This document shows, piece by piece, positions 16,225 through 24,807 of a stretch of 64,000 nucleotides of DNA. A program made the translations under genes and the position numbers. The stretch is taken from the NCBI GenBank assembly GCA_902595625.1, contig CACJQQ010000004.1, positions 1 to 64,000 on the forward strand, written 5' to 3'. Source of the stretch: an uncultured Pelagibacteraceae bacterium. Lineage in GTDB: Bacteria > Pseudomonadota > Alphaproteobacteria > Pelagibacterales > Pelagibacteraceae. Position 1 is the stretch's first letter. Every line of letters starts with the position of its first letter. The notes below the pieces were generated by a model. It was not told the DNA's origin and did no database searches. It saw only the letters and a list, made by a program, of their open reading frames with translations.

Positions 16225-17050
16225 AACAATCTAAGGTATTTTTAAGTAAACAAGCAATAGTCATTGGTCCTACTCCGCCAGGCACTGGAGTTATAGCTTT
16301 AGATTTTCCTTTTACAGCATCAAAATCAACATCCCCTACAATTTTATCTCCCATTTTATTTATTCCTACATCAATAACTATTGAGTCTTTTTTTACCCAA
16401 TCTTCTTTTACTAATTTAGCTACTCCTACAGCGGCAACTAAGATATCAGCTTTTAAACACTCTTGTTTTAGATCTTTTGTTTTTGAGTGAACAATAGTAA
16501 CTGTACAATTTTCTTTTAAAAGTAATTGAGCCATAGGTTTTCCATTTAAATTTGATCTACCAATTATAACCGCATGTTTTCCTGATAAATTTTTTTCGAC
16601 TTTTTTTATCAGATACAAGCATCCTAAAGGTGTGCAAGGAACTAAAGCATGATGTCCAGATGAAAGGTTACCAACATTCACAGGATGAAATCCATCTACA
16701 TCTTTTTTAGGACTTACAGCATTTATAATTTTTTCTTTATTAATTTGAGGAGGCAAAGGTAATTGAACTAGTATACCAGAAACATCGATATCATTATTAA
16801 GATCTTCTATCTTTTTTAAAACTTCCTCTTCTGTAACCTCTTTTGAGTATCTGACAACATTTGAATTAATTCCGACCTCCTTAGCACTTTTTTCTTTATT
16901 CCTAACGTAAATCTGACTCGGAGCAAAATCCCCAATTAATATGACAGTTAATCCAGGAACTTTATTATTTTTAGATTTAATTTCATCAATTTCTTTTTTG
17001 ATCTCTTGTCTTAAATTTTCAGCTTCTTTTTTTCCATCAATAATCATCAT
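16211..17050 (-). CDS. folD: Bifunctional methylenetetrahydrofolate dehydrogenase/cyclohydrolase
   Basis: Interconverts 5,10-methylene-, methenyl- and 10-formyl-tetrahydrofolate (279 aa), supplying one-carbon units for purines and fMet. Landmarks are YVRNKEKSAKEVGI with the catalytic Tyr/Lys region, GILVQLPLP, PKKDVDGFHPVNVG, the nucleotide-binding VIIGRSNLNGKPMAQLL and the C-terminal TPVPGGVGPMTIA. It overlaps the yggT stop by one base at its start. purH, which uses 10-formyl-THF, lies elsewhere in the window. Confidence 0.96.
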   Translation of the reverse strand: MMIIDGKKEAENLRQEIKKEIDEIKSKNNKVPGLTVILIGDFAPSQIYVRNKEKSAKEVGINSNVVRYSKEVTEEEVLKKIEDLNNDIDVSGILVQLPLPPQINKEKIINAVSPKKDVDGFHPVNVGNLSSGHHALVPCTPLGCLYLIKKVEKNLSGKHAVIIGRSNLNGKPMAQLLLKENCTVTIVHSKTKDLKQECLKADILVAAVGVAKLVKEDWVKKDSIVIDVGINKMGDKIVGDVDFDAVKGKSKAITPVPGGVGPMTIACLLKNTLDCFKAH

Positions 17051-17340
17051 TAAAATAAACTTGGGGCGAACATTTCAAAAATAAAATTCCTTAAAAACAT
17101 TAACGCTAAAATTAATATTACAGGAGAAATATCTATTGAGCCTAAGTTAGGTAAAAATCGTCTTATATAGTTTAAGGCAGGAGCAGTTAGTCTGTAGGAA
17201 AAATCAAGCACTGCATAAACAAATCTATTTCCAGTATTTAAGATGTTAAAAGCAACTAACCAACTTATAACTGCGTTGATGATTAGTATCCATATGTAAA
17301 GTGTTACTACATTATCAAACAATATTAAAACTGACTTCAT
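17050..17340 (-). CDS. YggT family membrane protein
   Basis: Small two- to three-helix membrane protein (96 aa) of the YggT family, often linked to cell-division or osmotic functions but without a fixed biochemical role. The family pattern is visible: a first helix LYIWILIINAVISWLVAFN, then YRLTAPALNYIRRFLPNLGSID, and a last helix SPVILILALMFLRNFIF. It overlaps mscS by 4 bp and folD by 1 bp, so it belongs to the mscS-yggT-folD transcript. Confidence 0.87.
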   Translation of the reverse strand: MKSVLILFDNVVTLYIWILIINAVISWLVAFNILNTGNRFVYAVLDFSYRLTAPALNYIRRFLPNLGSIDISPVILILALMFLRNFIFEMFAPSLF

Positions 17341-18431
17341 GAATTTTTCTCCACATAAACCGATGTACTTGGGAACGCAAATGAAGCTTTATTTTTTTCT
17401 ACAATGTTTTTAATTTCTAAAGCTAAAGTATCTTTAACATTAAGCCATTCTTGAAAATACTTTGTTTTTGTAAAACAAATAAGTCTAATATCTATAGAGC
17501 TTGCAGCAAATTGATCTATTTTAACTGATAACAAAGTTTCTTCGGATTTAACAAAATCATCACTTTTTTTAATATAGTCCTCAATTTCTTTCTTAATGTT
17601 TTTTAATTGTTCGCTAGTAGTCCGATATTCCAAACCAATCATCCAATTAATTCTTCTATTTGTCGTTTGAGTATTGTTAATCACTGCGTTTTCAGCAAAT
17701 TGAAAATTTGGAATTGTTGCCAAAGACTTATCAAACCTTCTTACTACGGTTGATCTAAAGCCGATGCTCTCTACAGTTCCCTCAATTACTCCTTCTACAT
17801 AAATCCAATCACCAACTTGAAATCTTCTCTCGACTAAAACTAATATGCCTGAAATTAAGTTTTTAAATAGATCTTGGGCTCCAAGCGCAACCGCTACACC
17901 AAATAAACCTAAACCAGCAATGATCGGGCCAATTTTTATTCCCCAAAGTTCAAGAACGGCTGCGGCTCCCAAAATAAAAATTAAAACTTTAATAGCTTTT
18001 ATAATCCAATTGATTAAATCTTTTGAAAGCAAGCCTCCAACCGATTTGATAACAACTGATAAAGGTCCAATGACTTGATGGAATGTCCAAAATATTAAAA
18101 TAGTTATTAAAGACCGATTGATAGTTTCTAAAAATTCAGCCGCTTGTGTTTCAACAGTTAAATAACTGGTAGAAACAAAAAATCCTAAAACCACTGGAAA
18201 GAACTTTGCTGGTCCCTCCATTGAAAAAACAAGAGAGTTATCAAAATTATTTGTAGATTTTGATACGTAATTTTCTAATCTTTTAACTACAAACTTTGAA
18301 AAAACACCCCTTAAAAATAAAAAAAATAAAAAAATTAGTAAGGCAATTATTATTTCTGAAATATTAATTCCAGATATACCTTTGTTCCACACATCAAAAA
18401 ATAGGTTTTTAAAATTTTGTAACACTTCCAT
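17337..18431 (-). CDS. MscS-family mechanosensitive channel
   Basis: Small-conductance mechanosensitive channel homologue (364 aa). Hydrophobic helices occupy roughly residues 25-180. The pore-lining helix region reads GLGLFGVAVALGAQDLFKNLISG, followed by the beta-domain signature VGDWIYVEGVIEGTVESIGFRSTVVRRFD and the IPN motif. The cytoplasmic C-terminal domain is normal. It would release solutes on hypo-osmotic shock. It is co-oriented with hemC-hemD upstream (4-bp gap) and yggT downstream (4-bp overlap). Confidence 0.92.
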   Translation of the reverse strand: MEVLQNFKNLFFDVWNKGISGINISEIIIALLIFLFFLFLRGVFSKFVVKRLENYVSKSTNNFDNSLVFSMEGPAKFFPVVLGFFVSTSYLTVETQAAEFLETINRSLITILIFWTFHQVIGPLSVVIKSVGGLLSKDLINWIIKAIKVLIFILGAAAVLELWGIKIGPIIAGLGLFGVAVALGAQDLFKNLISGILVLVERRFQVGDWIYVEGVIEGTVESIGFRSTVVRRFDKSLATIPNFQFAENAVINNTQTTNRRINWMIGLEYRTTSEQLKNIKKEIEDYIKKSDDFVKSEETLLSVKIDQFAASSIDIRLICFTKTKYFQEWLNVKDTLALEIKNIVEKNKASFAFPSTSVYVEKNS

Positions 18432-18435
18432 ACTT

Positions 18436-19134
18436 TTAATCTTTCAATTTTTCCAACTCTTCTCCTGGCTGAAAAATTTCCAATTTTTTCCACCCTGATT
18501 TTTTTAATACACCTAAAACTTTTTCACTTATACATAATACTCTAGACTCTGTCATCAACCCATTCAGAGAGTATTTTTTTACTATTTCAATAAAGCTCTC
18601 AGCGCTCCTTTGAGAGTAAATAAAAATTATGTCAGGAGGATGATTTTTAATTATTTTGTTATTTTCTTCATTAAGTTCAGTAATTTTTTCAGAGGTGTAG
18701 TTAATAATTTTATCTACCTGAAATCCCTCGTTTTTAAGTTCTTTATCTAAATTTGAAGATATGTAGTCCCCACAAAAATAAGCAATAGATTTTTTTTTAT
18801 CAATCTGATCTGAATTTAAAATTATATTTTTTAGAGCATTTACAGTTCCTCCAGCAGAAATTGTATTATTGTATCCCTTTAGTCTTACTATTTTTTCAGT
18901 AATTGAACCAACACAAAAACATATTTTATTAGTATCTTGATTATCCAACTTTAAATTTCTAATAGCGTTGGCACTTGTAAAAATAAACGCATCATATTTT
19001 TTTGCATCTACTGGATTAGCATTAGATGCTGAGATCTTTAGTGTTGGGATATGAACAATCTTATGTCCTAGAGAGAAAAGCTTTCCCATTAAATCTTCTG
19101 AGTCTATTAAAGGTCTTGTAATTAATATATTCAT
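18436..19134 (-). CDS. hemD: Uroporphyrinogen-III synthase
   Basis: Cyclises hydroxymethylbilane to uroporphyrinogen III in haem biosynthesis (232 aa). HemD sequences are poorly conserved, but ITRPLIDSEDLMGKL at the N-terminus, the FTSANAIRNL segment, CVGSITEKIVRLKGY and IFIYSQRSAESF fit the family. Position supports it: the ATG overlaps the hemC stop by 4 bp. A ten-base-scale gap then leads into mscS. Confidence 0.88.
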   Translation of the reverse strand: MNILITRPLIDSEDLMGKLFSLGHKIVHIPTLKISASNANPVDAKKYDAFIFTSANAIRNLKLDNQDTNKICFCVGSITEKIVRLKGYNNTISAGGTVNALKNIILNSDQIDKKKSIAYFCGDYISSNLDKELKNEGFQVDKIINYTSEKITELNEENNKIIKNHPPDIIFIYSQRSAESFIEIVKKYSLNGLMTESRVLCISEKVLGVLKKSGWKKLEIFQPGEELEKLKD

Positions 19135-20051
19135 TTTTTTTTAAATTCAGATCCTGCAAGTTTTAATAGTTCTTCTCCAACTAATTTTCCAATATTTACT
19201 GCTTCACTAGTTTTGCCCATCAGCTCATACTCGTAACTTTTTAATCCTGAGTCTGAAAATAATTGAGCTGTAAATTTAAGATTATTATTTTCTATTATTG
19301 CTAAACCACCAACAGCTGTTTCGCAATCACCTTTGATTGCTTTTAACATTGCACGTTCAGATTTTGCACATATTTCGGTTTCTGTATCATTTATATTTCT
19401 TAAAAGATTTTTAACTTCATCATCATTTTTATTACATTGGACAGCTATAATTCCTTGACCTACCGCTGGTAAAACTTCTTCACTTTTAAAAGAAAGACCT
19501 ATTTTATCATCTAAATTCAAACTTTTAACTCCTGCTGCAGCTAAGATTACTCCATCTAATTTACCTTCTTCGAGTTTTTTAATTCTAGTATCAATATTTC
19601 CTCTCATACTTGTTACAGAAATATTTTTATTAATTTTTTTAAGCTGTAATTCTCTTCTTTTAGAGCTTGAGCCAATAACTATTTTACCTTTTAGATCTTC
19701 TAAGCTTTTAATCTTATTGCTTATAATTACGTCTCTATAATCATTTCTCTTTATATATGCGCCAATGATAAGGTTGCTATCCTCCACAGACTCCATATCT
19801 TTTAAGGAGTGAACAGCAATATCAATTTCTTTCTTCAAAAGTTTCTCTTCGATTTCTTTACAAAATAGATTTTTGCCCCCTATTTCAGATAATTTTACGT
19901 TTTGATTAATATCACCAGAAGTTTTAATAGCTTTAAAATCTATATTTTCTTCATTCAAATCAGTATTTTTTTTAATTAAAAGCTCTTTCACTTTTTCAAC
20001 ATAAGCAATTGAAAGCTTGCTTCCTCTGGCGCCGATTGTAATTTTAGTCAT
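19131..20051 (-). CDS. hemC: Porphobilinogen deaminase (hydroxymethylbilane synthase)
   Basis: Condenses four porphobilinogen units to hydroxymethylbilane (306 aa). Clear motifs are TIGARGSKLSIAYVEKV at the start, DIAVHSLKDMES, VIGSSSKRRELQL and MRGNIDTRIKKLEEG. The dipyrromethane cofactor Cys lies in AIKGDCETAVGGLA. It is the first gene of the hemC-hemD pair and is divergent from tsaD across a 54-bp gap. Confidence 0.96.
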   Translation of the reverse strand: MTKITIGARGSKLSIAYVEKVKELLIKKNTDLNEENIDFKAIKTSGDINQNVKLSEIGGKNLFCKEIEEKLLKKEIDIAVHSLKDMESVEDSNLIIGAYIKRNDYRDVIISNKIKSLEDLKGKIVIGSSSKRRELQLKKINKNISVTSMRGNIDTRIKKLEEGKLDGVILAAAGVKSLNLDDKIGLSFKSEEVLPAVGQGIIAVQCNKNDDEVKNLLRNINDTETEICAKSERAMLKAIKGDCETAVGGLAIIENNNLKFTAQLFSDSGLKSYEYELMGKTSEAVNIGKLVGEELLKLAGSEFKKK

Positions 20052-20105
20052 AAATTGATTATATATTTGAAAGATCTAAATTATACTATTTAAATTATAA
20101 ATCGA

Positions 20106-21182
20106 ATGACTAAAAAAATAACTTTTCTTGGAATAGAAACCAGTTGCGATGAAACGGCTGCTGCTGTCATAAGAGAAAATGACAAAGGAACTGCGGACAT
20201 CTTATCCAATATAGTTTCAAGTCAGATCGAAGAGCATAAAAAATTTGGTGGTGTTGTACCTGAGTTGGCAGCTAGAGCTCACCTAGAAAATATTGAGTAC
20301 ATTATTGATGCGGCTTTAAAAGAAAGCAAAATATCTATTGATAAACTAGATGGTGTATCGGCAACTGCTGGGCCTGGATTGATAGTTTGTTTGACTGTTG
20401 GTTTAAATATTGGAAAATCAATTGCTGCATTTTCTAATAAGCCTTTTGTTGGGGTGAATCATTTGGAAGGACATGCGTTAAGTCCTGGCTTAGAAAAAAA
20501 AATTAAATTTCCCTATTTATTATTATTAATTTCAGGAGGTCATACTCAATTTTTAATAGTTAAAGATGTAAATGAATATGAACAATTAGGAACTACGATC
20601 GATGATGCTTTAGGAGAAGCGTTTGATAAAACAGCAAAAATGTTAGACTTGGGTTATCCTGGCGGGCCAAATGTTGAAAAATTTTCAAAATTAGGAGACA
20701 AAAATTTTTTTAAACTTCCTGAACCAATAATAAACAAAGCAGGTTGTAATCTTTCCTTTGCTGGTCTTAAAACAGCAGTACTTAGAGAGTCAAAAAAAAT
20801 TAATGGAGAAATTAAATTAAAATATAACTTGGCAGCTTCTTTTCAAAATACAATTAATAAGATTCTTTATAAGAAAACTAAAGTTGCTGTTGAAATGTTT
20901 AGGGAAAAAACAAAAAAAGAAAAATTTCAATTGATAGTAGCTGGTGGTGTTGCGGCCAACGAAACAATAAGAAAAAATTTGTCATCTTTATCTAATGAAA
21001 TGGGCTTTGAAACTATTTACCCAGATCTAAAGTTTTGTGGTGATAACGCCGCTATGATTGCTTGGGCAGGTATACAAAGGTTTAAAAAAAATATGATTGA
21101 CGATATCACGGTATCTGCAAAATCAAGATGGCCTCTTGATAAGAACGCTCCTTACATGAAAGGACCTGGATTAAAATTATAA
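20106..21182 (+). CDS. tsaD: tRNA N6-adenosine threonylcarbamoyltransferase TsaD
   Basis: Transfers the threonylcarbamoyl group to A37 of ANN-decoding tRNAs (358 aa). It has the ASKHA-fold start FLGIETSCDETAAAVI, the metal-binding HLEGHALSPG (two His), the glycine-rich LLLISGGHTQ, DDALGEAFDKTAKMLDLGYPGGP and a late GGVAANETIR. Length is normal. Its stop overlaps the ATG of the EVE-domain gene by one base, a pairing seen in many alphaproteobacteria. Confidence 0.96.
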   Translation: MTKKITFLGIETSCDETAAAVIRENDKGTADILSNIVSSQIEEHKKFGGVVPELAARAHLENIEYIIDAALKESKISIDKLDGVSATAGPGLIVCLTVGLNIGKSIAAFSNKPFVGVNHLEGHALSPGLEKKIKFPYLLLLISGGHTQFLIVKDVNEYEQLGTTIDDALGEAFDKTAKMLDLGYPGGPNVEKFSKLGDKNFFKLPEPIINKAGCNLSFAGLKTAVLRESKKINGEIKLKYNLAASFQNTINKILYKKTKVAVEMFREKTKKEKFQLIVAGGVAANETIRKNLSSLSNEMGFETIYPDLKFCGDNAAMIAWAGIQRFKKNMIDDITVSAKSRWPLDKNAPYMKGPGLKL

Positions 21183-21604
21183 TGCAATATTGGTTAATGA
21201 AATCTGAACCTGACGTTTGGTCAATTGAACAACAAATAAAAGCCGGAAAAAAAGGAGCGACTTGGGATGGTGTTAGGAATTATCAAGCAGCTAATAATTT
21301 AAAATCAATGAAGATAGGTGATCTATGCTTTTTTTATCACTCAAACATTGGAAAAGAAATTGTGGGCATTGTTAAAGTGATTAAAGAAGCATTTGTTGAT
21401 AAAACCGATAAAGAAAAAAAGTTTGTAGCCGTCCAGGTTAGGTTCCAGGAACTACTAAAATACCCTGTTTCACTTGAAAAAATTAAAAAAAACAAGACTA
21501 TTTCTCACTTACCGCTTATCAAACAGAGTAGATTGTCAGTAATGCCGATTGATTATAAAAGCTGGAAAATTATTTATAAGATGGGTAAGATAAATGCCAA
21601 TTAG
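21182..21604 (+). CDS. EVE domain-containing protein
   Basis: A 140-aa single EVE domain, a PUA/YTH-like fold proposed to read modified bases in RNA or DNA. The start [16 protein letters not shown], then [29 protein letters not shown] and the late [14 protein letters not shown] blocks are diagnostic of the thymocyte-nuclear-protein-1-like group. It is coupled to tsaD, and its stop overlaps the Shine-Dalgarno of acs. The actual ligand in bacteria is unknown. Confidence 0.9.
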   Translation: MQYWLMKSEPDVWSIEQQIKAGKKGATWDGVRNYQAANNLKSMKIGDLCFFYHSNIGKEIVGIVKVIKEAFVDKTDKEKKFVAVQVRFQELLKYPVSLEKIKKNKTISHLPLIKQSRLSVMPIDYKSWKIIYKMGKINAN

Positions 21605-21607
21605 GAG
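21603..21607 (+). promoter_or_regulatory. Ribosome binding site fixing the acs start
   Basis: AGGAG overlapping the TAG stop of the EVE-domain gene, 5 bases before a GTG. It supports translation starting at 21613, so the lysine-rich N-terminal tail of the acetyl-CoA synthetase is genuinely translated and not an artefact of an over-extended frame. Confidence 0.75.
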
Positions 21608-21612
21608 AAATT

Positions 21613-23769
21613 GTGGCTAAGAAAAAAAAAAAGAAAAAAAAATCAAAAAAAACTAAAAAGACTAAAAGAAAAAAGTCTAAAAAAATTATCAATTCAAAGA
21701 AAAAGTCTAGAAAAGTAAAAAAGACAAAGAAATCAAGGTCAAAAAAAAAGAAAAAATCAAAATCTAAATCAAGAAAATCAAAACCTAGAAAAATAAATTT
21801 TAAATCACCTAAAATTTTAGAGGATGGTGATGGAAAATCTTTAATTAAAGTTTCAGATAGTTGGGCAAATCATGCATATGTAAATGAGTCAAAATATAAA
21901 AAAAAATACAAACTTTCAATTAAAGAAAATGATAAGTTTTGGGCAAAAGAAGGAAAAAGAATTTCTTGGATTAAAAAATATACAAAGATTAAAGATGTTA
22001 AATACAGTAAAGATGAAGTAAAAATTAAATGGTATTATGATGGTACATTAAATGCTTCTGCTAACTGTATTGATAGACATCTTAAAAAAAATCCAAGTAA
22101 AACTGCAATCATCTGGGTAGGCGATGATCCGGCTGACTCTAAAAAGATTTCATACAAAGAATTACATCAAAATGTTTGTAAAGCAGCTAATGGGCTAAAA
22201 AGTTTAGGTGTTCAAAAAGGTGATCGAGTTACGATTTACTTAACTATGATACCAGAGCTAGCATACATTATGCTTGCATGCGCCCGTATAGGTGCTGTTC
22301 ACTCAATTATTTTTGGTGGTTTTTCTCCAGATTCAATAGCTACAAGAATTACTGACTGCGAGTCAGAATATTTAATTACAGCAGACGAAGGGGTAAGAGG
22401 AGGAAAAATAATTCCTTTGAAAAAAATAGCAGATGAAGCACTGGATCAATGTCCAAACGTTAAAAAGTGTGTTGTTGTTGAAAGAACAGGTAATCAAGTT
22501 AATTGGAATAATGAAAGAGACATATCTTACAAAAAATTAATTTCTTCTGCGCCAACAAAATGTGACCCGGAAGAAATGAGTGCTGAAGATCCATTATTCA
22601 TTCTTTACACATCAGGTTCTACTGGAAAACCAAAAGGAGTTTTACATACGACTGGTGGTTATATGGTTTACGCTTCTATGACCCATCAATATATTTTTGA
22701 TTATAAACCTAACGATATCTACTGGTGTACAGCAGATATTGGTTGGGTGACAGGTCACAGTTATATTATTTACGGTCCTCTCGCTAATGGCGCAACTACA
22801 ATAATGTTCGAAGGTGTTCCAAATTATCCTGATAATTCAAGATGGTGGCAAATCGTTGATAAACATAAAGTAAATATTTTCTACACTGCCCCAACAGCAA
22901 TTCGTGCTTTGATGAGAGAAGGCGATGGGCCAGTAAAAAAAACAAGCAGAAAATCTTTAAAATTATTAGGTACAGTAGGTGAGCCAATTAACCCTGAGGC
23001 ATGGATGTGGTATTACAAAACTGTTGGGGACTCTAGATGTCCAATAGTAGATACTTGGTGGCAAACAGAAACAGGAGGAATATTAATTGCTCCTCAACCG
23101 GGTGCTATTGATCTAAAACCTGGTTCAGCAACAAAACCGTTTTACGGGATTAAACCTGTATTAGTAGATAAAGACGGAAAAATTATAAAGGGTGAAGGTC
23201 AAGGTAGACTGTGTATGGCTAGTTCTTGGCCGGGTCAAATGAGGACTGTGTATGGTGATCATCAAAGATTTATAGATACCTACTTCTCTCAATTCGATGG
23301 AAAATATTTTACCGGTGATGGTTGTAGAAGAGATAAAGATGGTTATTACTGGATAACTGGGAGAGTAGACGACGTTATTATTGTTTCGGGACACAATCTT
23401 GGAACAGCAGAAATTGAAAGCGCATTTGTTGCTCATCCTAAGGTTGCTGAAGCAGCAGTTGTTGGCTTTCCACACAGCATTAAAGGAAATGGTTTGTATT
23501 GCTATGTTACTTTAAACGCAGGAGAAAACCCTACTGGTGATTTAGAAAGAGATCTCAAGCAATGGGTGAGAAAACAAATTGGTCCTATTTGCTATCCGGA
23601 TGTAATTCAATTTGCACCAGGGCTTCCCAAAACAAGATCTGGCAAGATCATGAGGAGGATATTGAGAAAAATTGCAGCTAATGAGCCTGATAATCTTGGT
23701 GATACTACTACTTTAGCTGACCCGAGTGTAGTAACTTCATTAGTTGAAAATAGGCAAAATAGAGATTAA
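21613..23769 (+). CDS. acs: Acetyl-CoA synthetase with a lysine-rich N-terminal tail
   Basis: AMP-forming acetate:CoA ligase (718 aa; typical length about 650). After the tail come the normal ACS parts: [17 protein letters not shown], the P-loop-like [18 protein letters not shown] near residue 332, [26 protein letters not shown], and the catalytic, acetylatable lysine in TRSGKIMRR near residue 677. Residues 3-60 are almost only Lys with Ser, Thr and Arg (eight consecutive Lys at 3-10), like a histone H1 tail, and precede the conserved domain. The GTG start is backed by the AGGAG at 21603. Neighbouring symporter genes suggest uptake followed by activation of acetate. Confidence 0.95.
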   Translation: MAKKKKKKKKSKKTKKTKRKKSKKIINSKKKSRKVKKTKKSRSKKKKKSKSKSRKSKPRKINFKSPKILEDGDGKSLIKVSDSWANHAYVNESKYKKKYKLSIKENDKFWAKEGKRISWIKKYTKIKDVKYSKDEVKIKWYYDGTLNASANCIDRHLKKNPSKTAIIWVGDDPADSKKISYKELHQNVCKAANGLKSLGVQKGDRVTIYLTMIPELAYIMLACARIGAVHSIIFGGFSPDSIATRITDCESEYLITADEGVRGGKIIPLKKIADEALDQCPNVKKCVVVERTGNQVNWNNERDISYKKLISSAPTKCDPEEMSAEDPLFILYTSGSTGKPKGVLHTTGGYMVYASMTHQYIFDYKPNDIYWCTADIGWVTGHSYIIYGPLANGATTIMFEGVPNYPDNSRWWQIVDKHKVNIFYTAPTAIRALMREGDGPVKKTSRKSLKLLGTVGEPINPEAWMWYYKTVGDSRCPIVDTWWQTETGGILIAPQPGAIDLKPGSATKPFYGIKPVLVDKDGKIIKGEGQGRLCMASSWPGQMRTVYGDHQRFIDTYFSQFDGKYFTGDGCRRDKDGYYWITGRVDDVIIVSGHNLGTAEIESAFVAHPKVAEAAVVGFPHSIKGNGLYCYVTLNAGENPTGDLERDLKQWVRKQIGPICYPDVIQFAPGLPKTRSGKIMRRILRKIAANEPDNLGDTTTLADPSVVTSLVENRQNRD

Positions 23770-24353
23770 TTAAAGTTTAAATATTTTGTTAATTTTTTAA
23801 ATTCATCTGTTTTTAAATTCCATTTCAATCGCATTGAATTTAAAACTATTTCTTTATCTAAAGTTTTTAATTCATCCGCAATAGGTGCCCAATTATAAAG
23901 TGCCAAACAACTTTCTTGAAATGGATTATTTAAATAATATTTATGAAAGTCTATTTTTTCATAACGATTTAAAAATTCCTCTTTAGCCTTTAAATAGACT
24001 TCATTACTTAAACCATTAGCTTTTTCATTTTCTATAATATTTAAATAAATCTCTTTACAATCGTTCTCTTTAAGATTTTTTTCTACCATCAAATATGAGA
24101 AAACGTAAAAAGTGCAATCCGCTATTGCCACCATATATATATTCCACTTTGCAATATTAATGGATTTAGAAAAAACCTCATCTTCGACCATTGCGGTATA
24201 TTTAACACCTATCCTAGTCTTTAGATATCCGTACAAAGTAGTTTGAGTTACGTGAGCTGATCTTTGTTGAATAAATTTTTGCAGATCGCTTTTTGATTTT
24301 ATACTTTTAAAATAACTTGTTACTTTTTCCACGGGAAATAAGTATTCACCCAT
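23766..24353 (-). CDS. Conserved alphaproteobacterial hypothetical protein next to acs
   Basis: Soluble-looking protein of about 195 aa; I do not recognise a named domain. The first part has a distinctive block ([14 protein letters not shown], then [19 protein letters not shown]) that I recall as conserved in alphaproteobacterial hypothetical proteins. It is followed by [22 protein letters not shown] and a mostly helical C-terminus ending [10 protein letters not shown]. The ATG at 24353 is chosen over a GTG 14 codons upstream (24395); neither has a clear Shine-Dalgarno. It overlaps the acs 3' end by 4 bp in convergent orientation and is divergent from the symporter operon. No function is assigned. 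Confidence 0.75.
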   Translation of the reverse strand: MGEYLFPVEKVTSYFKSIKSKSDLQKFIQQRSAHVTQTTLYGYLKTRIGVKYTAMVEDEVFSKSINIAKWNIYMVAIADCTFYVFSYLMVEKNLKENDCKEIYLNIIENEKANGLSNEVYLKAKEEFLNRYEKIDFHKYYLNNPFQESCLALYNWAPIADELKTLDKEIVLNSMRLKWNLKTDEFKKLTKYLNFN

Positions 24354-24510
24354 TGTTTTTAGAGTTATTCTAAGCTTTTGTAGATTCAATTTCACGTTGT
24401 ATTTTAAAAACCCTTATTTTACTTAACTTATAGCATTTCATAATGGTTTTAGGGTCCTTTTTTCTCTTTAAATTAAACTCATAATGGGTAAGCTTCCCAC
24501 AACAAATAAT

Positions 24511-24528
24511 ACTTTTTACGTAAAAAGT
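24511..24528. promoter_or_regulatory. 18-bp perfect palindrome upstream of the symporter operon
   Basis: ACTTTTTACGTAAAAAGT is a perfect inverted repeat with no spacer, ending 21 bases before the ATG of the symporter small subunit and just ahead of its GGGGG Shine-Dalgarno (24541-24545). No T-run follows, so it is not a terminator. Position and symmetry fit the operator of a dimeric repressor or activator controlling the symporter genes. The regulator is unknown. Confidence 0.5.
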
Positions 24529-24549
24529 TAAAAATAAATAGGGGGAAAT

Positions 24550-24807
24550 ATGTCAAATAAAGACGCATATTGGAATAAGACCAAAAACCATATGATAGTA
24601 ACATTGGTTCTTTGGGCTTTCTTCTCATTAGTGATCTTCATGTTTGGTTCAGAACTAAACACGATGTCTTTTCTTGGCTATCCACTAGCATATTACATGA
24701 CTGCGCAAGGTTCGCTTCTTGCCTTTGTGATAATTTTGTTTTGGACTGCAAATAAACAAGAAAAAATCGACGAAGAACATGGTTTCTCGGAAAGAGAGGA
24801 TGACTAA
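24550..24807 (+). CDS. DUF4212 family symporter small subunit
   Basis: Short membrane protein (85 aa) with two hydrophobic helices (IVTLVLWAFFSLVIFMFG and SLLAFVIILFWTANKQ) and the family's YPLAYYMTAQGS block. Such proteins accompany the VC_2705-type sodium/solute symporters as a presumed small subunit. It has a strong GGGGG ribosome site. Its stop overlaps the ATG of the large subunit by one base, so the two products are probably made together in the inner membrane. Confidence 0.9.
   Translation: MSNKDAYWNKTKNHMIVTLVLWAFFSLVIFMFGSELNTMSFLGYPLAYYMTAQGSLLAFVIILFWTANKQEKIDEEHGFSEREDD

Noticed and set aside
21613-21792. Possible sequencing or slippage artefact producing the lysine-rich Acs N-terminus
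   Set aside because: The reading frame is preserved over about 60 mixed AAA/AAG/Ser/Thr/Arg codons and a ribosome site precedes the GTG, so a real tail is more likely.
23161-23475. Minus-strand frame opposite the acs 3' half
   Set aside because: Antisense shadow of conserved Acs motifs; no start signal and no recognisable protein.
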